Shown here: positions 30,500 through 41,194 of the stretch, one piece after another
Layout of the letters: each line of letters begins with the position of its first letter
Position numbering within the stretch: the first letter of the stretch is position 1
From: Phytophthora colocasiae
Taxonomy: Eukaryota; Oomycota; Peronosporomycetes; Peronosporales; Peronosporaceae
Assembly: GCA_018806915.1 (NCBI GenBank)
Contig: JAGKQI010000068.1
Coordinates: forward strand, 51,971-115,970
DNA length: 64,000 bases
Direction of reading: 5' to 3'
Translations under genes and position numbers: made by a program
The notes under the pieces: generated by a model
Seen by the model: the letters and a program-made list of their open reading frames with translations, nothing else
Told to the model about the DNA's origin: nothing
The model's database searches: none

Positions 30500-31800
30500 G
30501 ATCGACTTAGTTCCCGGAACTAAGTACTGCGTGACCCGACAGTGGCCTCTTCCTAAAGAGCAATGCGACGTCATTGACGCCTTCTTCCGTGCGAAACACG
30601 CGGCGGGTCTCGTGCGCGAGAGCAAGTCTCCGCATTCCGCGCCAACGTTCTGTGTCAGAAAGCCGAATGGCAAGTGGCGTATCGTTCACGCTTTTAACAA
30701 GCTCAACACTGCCACGATTCCGGCGCAGACGCCGATTCCTAGGAAGGATGTTCTTCAGAACAACATGGTGGAGTTGCACCATGTACAGTGCACTCGACTT
30801 AGTCGATGGGTACTATCAGCTGCTCATGCGAGCCAGTGATATTCCGCTTACAGCGGTGAGCACCCCGAGCGGTATGCTCTGGGAGTGGCTCGTCATGCCC
30901 CAAGGGCTCTCGAACGCGCCCGCAACGTTCAATCGTCTAGTGACGCAGCTGTTCAGGCCCCTACGGGCATTCGCACAAACGTACTTTGACGACGTGTTCG
31001 TCCACAGTCAGGCCGAACACGGCAAGACTGACGTTGAGGTGCACGTGGAACACGTGAGAGCTGTGCTCGAGTGCATGCGCACGAACAAGCTGTACGCCAA
31101 CGCAGACAAGTGCGTCTTTGGCGCGGAAGAAATCCCCTTCCTAGGGTGCTTCATTGGGAAGCATGGCCTTCGTGCTGATCCAGCAAAGGTCAAGGCCATT
31201 GTGGATTGGCCGGTTCCTTGAAAACCAGAAGGACTTGCGTAAGTGGCTGGGTTTGGCCAACTACTTGCACAAGTACAGCGAGAACTACGCTGAGTTGGCT
31301 CGGCCACTGACGGATCTCCTTAAGAAGGATGCCGAGTGGGTATGGCGTGCCGAGCACGAGAATGCGTTCACTTGTATCAAGGATAGCCTGCTTCAGGCAC
31401 CGATACTGGCGCTGCCAGACCCCGCTCGTCCGTTTATTGTCGTCTGTGACGCCTCTGACTTTGCCATCGGCAGTGCTTTGCTACAAGCGGACGCCGAAGG
31501 GCGCCGAACGCGTCATTGCGTTTGAGTCGCGACAGCTCAAGGCTGCTGAGAAGAACTATCCAGTTCATGACAAGGAGCTACTTGCGATGAAGTACGCTCT
31601 CGTCAAATTCAGGGTTCACCTGCTCGGCTCCAAGCCGTTTGGTGATCTACACGGATCATGCGTCACTACGCACAGCGACGCAGTCGCCTCACCTCTCGCA
31701 GAGGATGGCCCGATGGCTCTCCTTCTTTGCGGAGTATAACTTCGAGGTGAAGTACAAGCCTGGCAGGCAGAACGTCCTCGCTGACGCGTTATCGTCGCCC
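30378..31800 (+). pseudogene. Reverse transcriptase and RNase H of element B
   Basis: RT segments in order: TRQWPLPKEQCDVIDAFF and KPNGKWRIVHAFNKLNTATI in one frame, then after a shift near 30,780 ALDLVDGYYQLLMR, MPQGLSNAPATFNRL and the catalytic TYFDDVFVHS (30,982-30,993; YFDD in place of the commoner YLDD). The RNase H part follows from 31,350 (FIVVCDASDFAIGSALLQ) through further shifts to NVLADALS near 31,780. Domain order fits Ty3/gypsy. Broken by at least three shifts. Confidence 0.85.
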
Positions 31801-32028
31801 GGACTATGAGTTATCTCATGTCACCTCGGTGACGTCGTCCGTGACGGACATGGTTCGAGCAGCGTACGCTCAGGACGACTCTTGTGTCGCGTTGCTCCAA
31901 GCTCTGGGGAGCGATGAGTTTAAAGACTCAAAGGTGACTCTGTCACGACGCCTAAAGGCGAGACTCCAACGCTACAGCCTGGAAGGCGGTCTGCTGTACT
32001 ACAGCACGGGTCAGGATGACCCACCACA

Positions 32029-33717
32029 GTGGTAGTTCCTCACGATGAGGATCTGAAGTACCGTATCCTCTATGAGGCTCACGACACACCCACAGGCGGC
32101 CACCTCGGTCGCGAGAAGACGTACGGCTCCGGTGAGCTCCATGTACTGGTGGCCGAAGATGTACAAGTGGGTCAGCACATATGTGCGCACGTGCAGAGAC
32201 GTGTCAGCGGGTTAAACCCTCGCCGCATGCGGCTGCGCCTTTGGCGAGCTTACCTGTACCCTCTGGGTGTTGGCAGTCCATAAGTATGGACTTTGTGTTT
32301 GGCCTGCCGAAGGACTCGGCAGGCAACACGAGCGTGGTGGTCTTTGTTGACCGTCTGAGGCAAGATGGCTCATCTAGCGGCTGTGCCGGACACCGTCGAT
32401 GGTGCTGGTACAGCGACGATCTTCATCGATCGGGTCTTCCCGCCAGCATGGGCTGCCTGAGACCATTGTCTCGGATCGAGATCCCGTTTCACGGGTCACT
32501 TCTGGACGTCCGTCTTCAAGGTGCTGGGCACTCGACTGGACATGTCCACGGCGGACCATCCGCAGACCGACGGTCAGACCGAACGCGTGAACCGCGTTCT
32601 GGAGGACATCCTCCGCAGCGTATGCGCTGAAACGCCGAAGCGTTGGAGCGCTATGCTCCCTCTCGTTGAGTTCTCCATGAACAATGCGGTGCATGCCTCG
32701 ACAGGCTTCACCCCGTTCTACGTGAACGGCCTTGCGCACCCGCGCGTTCCGCTCACTCCGCCACGCGGTAGCCTTGGGCTTGGTGGGGGAGAGGCTGTGC
32801 CGTCGCTCGACTCGAGCTTGCTGATATCAGCCCTTCTGCTGTGCGTAAACAAGTCGATGACTTCCTCTCGGTGAGATTGAGCGTATTACGCCGTGTACGT
32901 GACGCGATGGCTGAAAGCCAAGACGTTCAGAAGGAACAAGCGGATACAAAGGTAGAAGCTAATGTATGGGGAATTTAAGGTCGGTGACCAGGTTTTATTA
33001 AACGCTAAGAACCTACCTACACATGCAGTGTCAAATGTCTTTAAGACGAAATTGCGTCCGCGTTTCATCGGACCATTTACGGTCGTGGCCAAGAAGGGCC
33101 TGGCATACACGCTTGACTTGCCAAAGCGGATGCGGAACACACCCGGTGTTCTACGTCGGCTTGCTTAAGCCATATCAGGACCCCGCGGGGTGAGCGCGGA
33201 GGCGCTGGCACCGACGACACGTGCCCAGGCTGCGTCATCTGCAGCAGCAACGTCACCTGACCTCGCAACTCAGCGAGCTGGAAGCTCCCTGCTGGTGCAG
33301 GCGAGCAGTCAGGGACTGAGGACCTTCGAGCCAAGCCATCCGGCTTTCAATCTCCTCCATGTCATGAGCGAGACGGGCATGCGAGATGCCAAACACTCTC
33401 GACGTTCCCTTGAAGGGACTGAGTCTGACTCCGAGAGTACCGATCGAGTGATCGAGTTGGTACCAGGCGCGATGCGACAAATAGCGCTCGTCACACTCAT
33501 CGAGTACGGCGTTCCGCAGCGAATCGGCCTCCTCCGCCGTTGCTCGATGAGCAGGGGACTCCCCACTACCACGTGGAGCGCCTGATGGCGCGGCGTCGCC
33601 ACCGTAGTCAAAACCAGTATCTGATGAAGTGGCGTGGATATCCTCATTCCCAAAACTCATTGGGAGTTTGAAGGGTCCCTGAGGCAGGACTGCCCTGACG
33701 TCGTGGACGCTTTTTGA
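32029..33717 (+). pseudogene. Integrase with carboxy-terminal chromodomain, element B
   Basis: Integrase segments: a degraded zinc-binding region near 32,080-32,215, SMDFVFGLPKDSAGNTSVVVF (first Asp), ETIVSDRDPVS (second Asp), and ADHPQTDGQTERVNRVLED (Glu). A GPF-type module follows (32,962-33,168). Downstream, 33,573-33,717 encodes a chromodomain: VERLMARRRH, QNQYLMKWRGYP, then after a one-base shift an acidic helix ending in TGA. The chromodomain targets integration in chromoviruses. Confidence 0.82.
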
Positions 33718-33984
33718 TCGCGAAGATCAGGGGCGCCCGAAGGGGCTCGAGGTCGACCATTCGGTCGACACCCGCTTCTCACCACTAGTGTGAGAAGCTG
33801 ACGGACTAACAGCCGAGCTCAGGCTCTGGTCCGTGGCTGGCACAGCCAGCGAGTCTCCCTCGGAGACTGAAGGAGCATCCTGCGAAGCAGGGATAGTGGC
33901 CTGAGAGGCGGGAGCCACTGCCGTCGTGTGACGAGGAAAGCGGCCGGGCCGCACGCGTATCTTCGCGTACTGGAAGAGTAGACC

Positions 33985-35182
33985 TCAGGCGAGGCGGACG
34001 TCCACCTCGGCGCAGCTCTCCATGAGCCGGTCAAACGACGCGAGCTTCCGTGAAGCCTCGGCCCAGGTGGCCACATGGACCATGTAGTCCCGGGTGGTCT
34101 CTCCGGTTTGGAGCAGGAGTGGATAAGTCCTCATCTGAGGCACAGACTCCCGTCGCCGTTGCTTATCTAAGCGTTGCCGATACTCGGCGAGTGTGCACAC
34201 CTGCGGGGTCAGGAAACGCTCATGGAGCCCCTGTCGCTGCTGAGTCTCAGCCACCCGTACGTGGAGGATTGCCTATGGCGTAACAATGCAGCGTTGGCTT
34301 CGCCTTCAACTGATTCACCTGCTCGGCAGGGTCGCGAGGCTCGAAGCAGGATTCGCGCCGCGACGAAGTCCACAAGATGTCCCCGTTGGACCGGTCGACG
34401 TGACTCTGGAGCACCGCTCAGGAAGCCTCCTGTGCCTCATCCAGAGGGTTGGTGATCGCGTCTTCGACTCCCTTGAGTGACTCTGGCTCATCGCGAGCAG
34501 GAAGCGGTGGTGCGTTGCGCAACGCGTTGAGCACGAGGCTCGAAGGTCCCTCCGGGAACGGATTGGGCTGCCGCAGCTGCCGAGGAATTGAGTACCGACG
34601 CGGATCGCGTGGAGAGCGCAGCTCAGATCGGGTCGTCCGAGGGCTCGCAGGAGCAGGAGACGCATGGGCATCGCCCTGTTCGGACTCCTCGTAGTCCACT
34701 TCGACCTCGCCTTCCTCTGTAGGAGAGCGACGTGGGTCGCGCGTCGGCGACGCTGTCGTGTACTCGAAGGGTGAGCCACCGCTACCACTTGACGTCGGGC
34801 TGGCCTTGAACATCGCTCCGTAGCGAAGGCGAAACGCCGCGAAATACTCCGAATCGGAGAGCGTGAGAGGAGCCGAGGGCTCAGACCGGAAAGCGCTGAG
34901 GCGCTGGGGCGTAGACGCCTGGTCACTGGACACCTCAGGAGCGGTTGGCTCGCTGGGGAGAATTGAAGAATGTGCTCGTTGAGCCAGCGCACCCGCGCAC
35001 TCTCGTTGAGAGATTTCTTTTATCGGAAAGTTGCCGGTGACAGGCCTTGACAAGGCAGTTATGTCTACAGTTGTAGATACTCCGTATCCACGGTTTGGTG
35101 GGGGAGGGTGTAACGGGGTTACACGGCGCTGCGCGCCTTGGCTACAATAGGTGTGGTATACACCATCCAGGTCACAAGTCAC
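33985..35182 (-). pseudogene. Antisense reading frame of element B
   Basis: On the minus strand a frame of 254 codons (35,182-34,418) opens inside the 3' LTR (MTCDLDGVYHTYCSQ) and runs through a Pro/Ser/Asp-rich protein (SPTEEGEVEVDYEESEQG). After a TGA the same register stays open for some 200 bases, and a further frame, 34,254-33,985 (MAETQQRQGLHERFL), is helical and charged. Sense frames in this interval are short. Position between integrase and 3' LTR on the opposite strand parallels element A. No domain recognised. Both the shift and the stop make the current copy probably non-functional. Confidence 0.5.
35097..35108 (+). other. Polypurine tract of element B
   Basis: GGTGGGGGAGGG ends directly at the first base of the 3' LTR, as required for plus-strand priming in LTR retrotransposons. 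Confidence 0.75.
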
Positions 35183-35521
35183 AGATCCGTGTACAACACA
35201 TAGTGTTTCTCACACGTCACACATGTAGCCAGTTGCTGGCTGTTAGCTCAGAAGCCACACATTACATTTGATTAGGATTTAGTATGTTAGATACTAAATC
35301 CGTTACATTCAGGATTAGGGCAATAAAATAAATAAAAATCAGTTTGCATTTTACATAATTAGTGTTAGTTCCTTTATTATAGGGACACTGATTGTGAGAG
35401 TCCCGTATTTAGTGGACTACTTGGTTCTTGTATAGAACCGAAGGCTAGTGCCTTGCAAGCAGGACTCTACGAGTCAACCCAACTTCCTCTGTGCCGTGCA
35501 CACCTACGCAGCCCCGCTGCA
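35109..35521 (+). repeat. 3' LTR of element B
   Basis: 413 bp. Differs from the 5' LTR by about three single-base indels and two substitutions. Followed by the target duplicate AGAGT. Confidence 0.92.
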
Positions 35522-36444
35522 AGAGTACTGGGTTAAGTGGTACGCTTCCACTCTCGCTGCCTCCGAGGCTGCGAAGCGTGCTAACCGTAACTTCAGCAAG
35601 AAACCGCCTGACGAAGACGCCGTGGCGAGCGTTGTCGTCGAGGATGGCCGGGATTCAGACCAACGAGACGTCGGCGGTGGACGCAAACTTCATCGAAGGT
35701 CGTACAAGAGGGAGAAGGAGAGGAAGAAGAGGAAGTTGGCGCCTAAGAGCGACCCCGTCGAGACTGAAACCGTGGCCGAGAACATCGGGATTCCCTTGAG
35801 GGAACCCGTACCGGGAACGCAATCGTCGCCTTTGTCGACCGTCCCCGTGCTGGACAAGATCGACGCTGATCCTCGATGGAGACGACTAATCCGGAAAACG
35901 GTTTATCAACTCAGAGGCTACGAGTTGATGGTCAAGGAGCGTTCCTGTGGGTCCTGCCAAGTGAAGATTCGGGAGGAAAGACCTGAATGGCGTTCGAGAC
36001 CGCTGGCTCGACTTCCAGTTGCAGTCCATGGACAGGAAGATCGAACCGTTCCTCCAGCTGGCGGACCCTCACCTGAGTGAACCGTTCAAGAGTATGCTTG
36101 TTCAAGAGATCAAGAACAACTACTTACGCTTCGCCGACACCATCCGGTGTAAGATACTTGAGAGAACCCCGACTTGTGAACGGTGTCGCACACTCGTGAG
36201 GAACCCTGAAAGAGGACCGTATCTACGAAGCGTGTCGTTCGACTGCTCGGCGTTGTTCGCTAATCGTTCTGAAGCCGTTGGGAACGCTCAGTTCGAAGGA
36301 AGACCAAGCGAACGGAGTGTACGAGTACGCTCATGCAGTTTTGGACGACCGAAGGTTAAACCCCAGAAGGGTGGACTCCGGGAGGTTTTAAGACCGGGGG
36401 TGAGCGACTCCGAGGATGAGGACGAGAGTAGTCCCGGAAGGTAA
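35522..36444 (+). pseudogene. Element A third frame, downstream half
   Basis: Resumes after element B with ACTGGGTTAAGTGG and encodes a Lys/Arg-rich protein in the frame ending 36,080. A shift near 35,960 passes to 36,019-36,444, with KIEPFLQLADPHLSEPF and a paired-Cys piece CERCRTLV, a possible zinc-binding knuckle. Stops just before the protease frame. C carries the same sequence on the minus strand at 52.5-53.4 kb. Confidence 0.6.
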
Positions 36445-36929
36445 GCGAATCATCGGCTCCGTCGGAGGGAATTGGAGGCTCTCTCTGTGGGTTACATTGA
36501 CTGCCTGCCGACAGCTATGCTGATCGACTCCGGTGCTGTCGCGAGTTTGATCGACTACCGTGTGCTGGAAACGGTTGGGAAGGGCGGACGCTCCGATATC
36601 CCCGTATCCGCAAGGATTGAAGGGGTGTGTCAGGACACTCGCTGCGAGTGCGCGGGATGGTCGATCTACCCATGCGCCTTGGGTCTCGTGAGATGACAAG
36701 ACCGTTCGTGGTCGTCGACAAGCTGCATGTGGACGTCATCTTGGGGACGGACACACTCAAAGCGTACCGGGCTGTCGTGGATTTAGACGCTAGCACCGTG
36801 ACTCTCAAGGACACTAAGGAAGTGTTCCCCATCGGATCGCCTCGTGTGGAGGAGATGTACACGGCCCGAATCAACTCGACCGTTCGACTATGCCCGGGAG
36901 GCCAGGCGTTAGTGGTCTCGGAGGTGTAG
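36445..36929 (+). pseudogene. Aspartic protease of element A, frameshifted
   Basis: LIDSGAVASLID at about 36,520-36,555 is the active site of a retroviral-type aspartic protease. A shift near 36,640 continues in the frame MVDLPMRLGSREMTRPFVV and HVDVILGTDTLKAYRAVVD, the usual ILGxD(F/T)L end of the fold, to TAG at 36,927. A single indel separates the halves. Confidence 0.8.
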
Positions 36930-36953
36930 GGAGAGGCGGCCGATAACACTACG

Positions 36954-38573
36954 GTGTTAGTCGAGGGTTACGCGGACCTGGATGAAACTGTGAAGGTGGC
37001 TCGAACTTTGTGCACGGTGAACGAAGGCAAGGTGGTGGTGGAGGTCTGTAACGCTTTCACCGAGGACGTGGTCATCAAGAAAGGAACGCTTATTGCGGCC
37101 GCCACGGTCGTTCCGGAGTCGGCTTTCTCTTTCGGGGATGCTGAGAACGCTTCGAAGCGTGGATCGGACTGGGTGAGTTCGATCATCGGCGCAGTTGAGT
37201 CGCAACCTGGAGCGTCCGTAGATCCCATGCCTGAGTTGGATGAGGAGCTGAAGAAGGAGTTCAAGGTGGATTTCACGGACTCCAAGCTACCGCCCAAACA
37301 GCAGTGGCTGTTCGCGGAGCTGCTCGAGTCCTTCTCTGACATGTTTGTGGAGACTTCGATGAAGCCTGGCAGAATGGATCTCTTAGAGTTCTCGATCGAC
37401 ACTGGGGAGAACGCTCCTATCAAGCAAAGACCGTACCGAGTGTCGAGAGCGGAGGTGGATGTAATGGAAGCGGAGATCCAACAATACCTCGACTTGGGGA
37501 TCATCCGACCATCCACGAGTCCGTGGGCGAGTCCTGTACTGATGATACGCAAACCTGACGGCGGGATACGCTTCTGCATCGACTATAGGCGCCTGAACGC
37601 TGTCACCATCAAGGACTGTTACCCTATGCCCCTTATCGATGACATTCTAGATGTCCTGGGGAACGCTAAGCTCTTCTCGACTATGGATATAGCGTCCGGA
37701 TACTGGAACGTGCCTATGGCCGTGGGGAGCATCGAGAAAACGGCGTTCACGTGCAAGTACGGTTTATTCGAGTGGTTAGTTATGCCTTTTGGCCTATGAA
37801 ACGCTGTGCCTGCCTTCGAGAGACTCATGGAGAACGTGCTCGTGGACCTCAAGTGGAGGACGTGCCTCGTGTATTTGGACGACTGCGTTGTCTTCAGCGA
37901 GGACTTCCCGACGCACCTGGTAAGGTTGGAGCAGGTGCTGGAACGCTTCCGAGCGGCCGGCTTCAAATTGAAGATGAAGAAGTGCAAGTGGGGGCGTGAC
38001 CAGGTAGCGTTCTTGGGTCATATTGTAACGCCGTCCGGCATCCTGCCGAACCCTGAGAAGGTGAAGTCAGTGATGACTTTGAAGAACCCGCACGACCTTC
38101 ATACCGTGCGAGCGTTCCTGGGACTTACGAGCTACTTCCGTCGCTATATACCGGGCTACGCCGCTATCACGGCGCCCATAGAACGGTTGAAGGGGAATGG
38201 AGTACCGTTCAAGTGGTCGGAGGACTGTGAGTCGGCGTTCCGACAGCTGAAACGGAGGCTCGTGAAGCCGCCTATCCTGGTATACGCGGATTTCTCGAAG
38301 CGTTTTAAACTGTACGTGGACTCCTCCACGTTGGCGATCGGGGCGTGTCTTATGCAGACTGTGGAAGGAAGGGAACGCGTGGTGGCCTACGCTAGCAAGT
38401 TGCTAGTTGGATCCGAAAAGAACTGGGTCAACAAACAGAACGGCACCTCGGAGATCGAGTGCTGGGGCATTGTTTGGGCTACGCGGAAGTTCCGTTGCTA
38501 CCTCGATCGGCGTGAGTTCGACCTGTACACGGACCACAAAGCGTTGACGTGGGTAGAGGAACCGTACCAGTAA
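36954..38573 (+). pseudogene. Reverse transcriptase-RNase H of element A with one TGA
   Basis: Begins with a linker, then RT: PYRVSRAEVDVMEAEIQQYL, WASPVLMIRKPDGGIRFCIDYRRLN (first part of the palm), MDIASGYWNVPM, WLVMPFGL. TGA at 37,798-37,800 replaces one codon of the conserved FGLxNA motif, and the frame then continues intact with LVYLDDCVVFS (YLDD at 37,872-37,883) and the connection GLTSYFRRYIPGYA. RNase H follows with LYVDSSTLAIGACL, SEIECWGIVWATRKF and LYTDHKALTWV. A one-base deletion near 38,570 ends the frame. Apart from these two lesions the polymerase is very well preserved. Confidence 0.92.
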
Positions 38574-38576
38574 CGC

Positions 38577-40670
38577 TAAATTGGCACGGTGGGCGATGGA
38601 ACTCTCCCAGCTACGATTTAAGGTGTTCCACAAGCCTGGAACGGCTATGGGCCATGTGGATGGACTCTCGCGTCTACATGCGGTGACTATTAACGCCGTT
38701 TCGATGGCAAATCTGCTTAACGCGGCCGATCCTGTGGAGGATGGCCCCGACGAAGTCGGGGGGACTGCTGTGCCAGGAGGCGATACTACGCGGAGAACCG
38801 TTCCTGAAGACGGAACGGAGGATGGGACGGGAGACAGTGAAGCTGGAGAGCGTGGTTCCATTCCGGTCGGGGGGTCAGCTCGTCGTAACGCTGCTCCTCC
38901 TGACCCCGACGATCAACTGTTGGTGTCCCCAGTGGACTTGTTCGGCCTGCAACAGGAACGGTTCCTGGACGAGCAGAAACGGACGCCGTGGATCTTGGCG
39001 ATGATCGCGTATGTCCAGGATGGTGCTCTCGCCTTTGATCCCCAGCTCCGGGCGCGGACGTTGTTGATGGCTCCTAACTATGCCGTCAAGAACGGCGTGC
39101 TGATGAGGAAGGTCTACTTGAAGGCCCGGGCTGGACCTGCTAGTTCTATTGAGGTGCCAGTGATCCCGTTACCGTTCATCTCAACCGTTCTGCACCACTG
39201 CCACACGGACGTATTGGCAGCCCACGTCGGAGTGACGAAGACGCTGGACAAGGTCCGCAAGCATGCGTTCTGGCATGACTGGAAGCAGGATGTGGCGGAG
39301 TTAATTGATAATCTTTTAAATACTTAATAGTACGTGCGCGAGTGCACGATCTGTGGCAGCGGCAAGGGCTACCGTCCGTGGCGGAACGGTCTGATGCAAA
39401 GGATGCCGGTGCATGACCTGTCCGGACCGTTCTCGTTGCTGGTCGTGGACGCCATCGGACCCCTGGTTACGACGCCTCGAGGCAAGAAGTTTATTCTAGT
39501 CTTTGCCGACTACTTCACCCGCTGGGTGGAGGCGTTCGCGATCGAAGCCTTGGACACGATCACCTTCGTCGAGACGATGGTGAATGAAGTTATCTCGCGG
39601 CACGGGGTGCCTGAGAGGTTGCTTAGCGACCAAGGATCCAACTTTATTTCGGAACTGGCGCGCTCGTTTTACGAAACGCTCGGCATTAAGAAGCTGTTCG
39701 GAGCCGCCTACCACCCGCAAACTCAGGGATTAGTAGAGCGGTTCAACGGAACGCTTATTGGCATGCTGAAGATGTTCGTGAATGAGGCCCAGACCGACTG
39801 GGATCTGTATCTACCGCGCGTACTGTTCGCTTACCGTACTTCTTATCACGAAGCGTTAAAGGACTCGCCGTTCTTCTCGCTATACGGTCGAGATCCCGTG
39901 TTACCGCTAGACCTAGCGTTCCTAAACACGGATAACAAGTGGAAGAGCAACGAAGTGGCCGCCTACCGACGACGTTTGTACCTGTCGCTGAGGGACACCA
40001 GAAGGATGGTGGAGCGTCAGCTGCTGAAGGCGCAGGACCGGCACGCTGCTCGCCTTGAGGAGCAGGTGGAGGTGAAGTTTGAAGAAGGAGACCCGGTGTG
40101 GGTCTACCAATACTTTCGAGCTCGCAGAGGCGAGCGTACCACCAAGAAGTTAGCATTCTCCTGGCACGGTCCCTACCGCGTTGTAGGAACGGTGGGCGAG
40201 AACGCGTACCGGGTGGCGATTCCTTCGCACCCGAACCGGGTCGTGACCGTCAACGTGAACCGTTTGAAGCGTTTTCGAGGACGCTGGAGTCGACCGTACC
40301 CGACGGAGGTGCCTGAGGGTGTGACGTCCCGTCCTGGTGTTGATGATGAAGGACCTCTTGAGGAGGCCGACCTACCTTCGACTAGCTACGTGGAACGGTT
40401 GGTAATCGGTGGTGAAGAGACGGCTGTCTCTGGGACGAGCAACCCGGTTGTCACGACATCCTGGCTCGACGGAAGGAGAACGGTGTCACGCAGTACTTAG
40501 TACTGTTGGCTACCTACGAAGTGATCTGGAGACCTGCTGCTACGCTTCTTCCTAACTATCGAACGCTTCTGCAGGCGTTCGATAACGCTCGGCGAAAGGA
40601 GAAGGGTCTACCTGAACTGCGTCGCAGTGCACGGTTGGCGGAGGCCAAACGTCGCTGTCGACGAAGATGA
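38577..40670 (+). pseudogene. Integrase of element A with chromodomain-like tail
   Basis: After the RNase H shift, frame 38,581-39,327 has HVDGLSRL and a linker, then the HHCC zinc-binding region (HHCHTDVLAAHVGVTKTL). A stop at 39,325-39,327 is followed by a frame containing CTICGSGKGYRPW. Catalytic core 39,334-40,500: LLVVDAIGPL, RLLSDQGSNFIS and GLVERFNGTL supply the D, D and E. A GPY module (FSWHGPYRVVG) follows. A shift near 40,470 continues into QYLVLLATYEVIWRPAATLLP and PELRRSARLAEA, which fits a divergent chromodomain, ending at TGA 40,668. Confidence 0.88.
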
Positions 40671-40796
40671 CATGCTCTTCTAGAGAGAAGAGGGCTGATT
40701 GCCTGTGTGGTGACTGTTGCGGGCAATGCGAGCTTGAAGAACGAGGAGCAAGAAGATGGCTCTCGTGTGGTGGCTTTTATATTTGACTATATTTTG

Positions 40797-41085
40797 GAGA
40801 ACGCTCGGTCAAGGAACCGTGCCTACATATTGAGAACGCTCGGTCAGGGACCGTGTTTACATTCTTGGATAATGCTCGGTCAGAGGACCGTGCCTACACG
40901 ATGGAGAACGCTCGGTCGTGGGCCGTGCGTGCTTATTCTTGTCGAAAAACACACTGTCGAAGCTGTACGTGCACATCGATGCGTCCGAGGTCGGGGACCG
41001 TAATGCTATCGAAGAACGCTCGATGTGAAACTGTATGCGTGTTGGAGAACGCAAAGGGACCAGTGTGTTTATATTTTGGGGAAGG
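40797..41085. repeat. Tandem hairpin-forming repeats of element A
   Basis: Units of 34-37 bp begin GAGAACGCTCGGTC or close variants at 40,797, 40,831, 40,868 and 40,904, with decayed ones to about 41,085. Each has CGGTC facing GACCG across two to four bases, forming a short stem. Lies in the gap between the integrase gene and the end of the convergent antisense frames, where a bidirectional terminator or boundary would be useful. That role is an inference. Confidence 0.65.
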
Positions 41086-41194
41086 AAGCTACGAAAAACA
41101 AATGAAGACGACTAAAGCAGAAAGGAAAAGAGAAAAGATTATTATGAAGGTTATGCAAGGAACGCTACGCTACCGTTCCTAGAAGCTCGAGAGG

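Larger units (their letters stand above)
27673..35521 (+). mobile_element. Chromodomain Ty3/gypsy element B, complete, nested in A
   Basis: 7,849 bp. Direct LTRs lie at 27,673-28,084 and 35,109-35,521, starting TGTAACGGGGTTACA and ending CGCTGCA. The target duplication AGAGT lies at 27,668-27,672 and 35,522-35,526. Inside are gag with a zinc knuckle, protease, RT, RNase H, integrase and a chromodomain, followed by antisense frames and a polypurine tract. The two LTRs differ by only a few bases, so the insertion is recent. The internal frames nevertheless have several shifts. Confidence 0.92.

Noticed and set aside
37798..37800. Possible recoded TGA (selenocysteine or read-through) in RT
   Set aside because: No supporting element was seen, and a second lesion shortly downstream points to ordinary decay.
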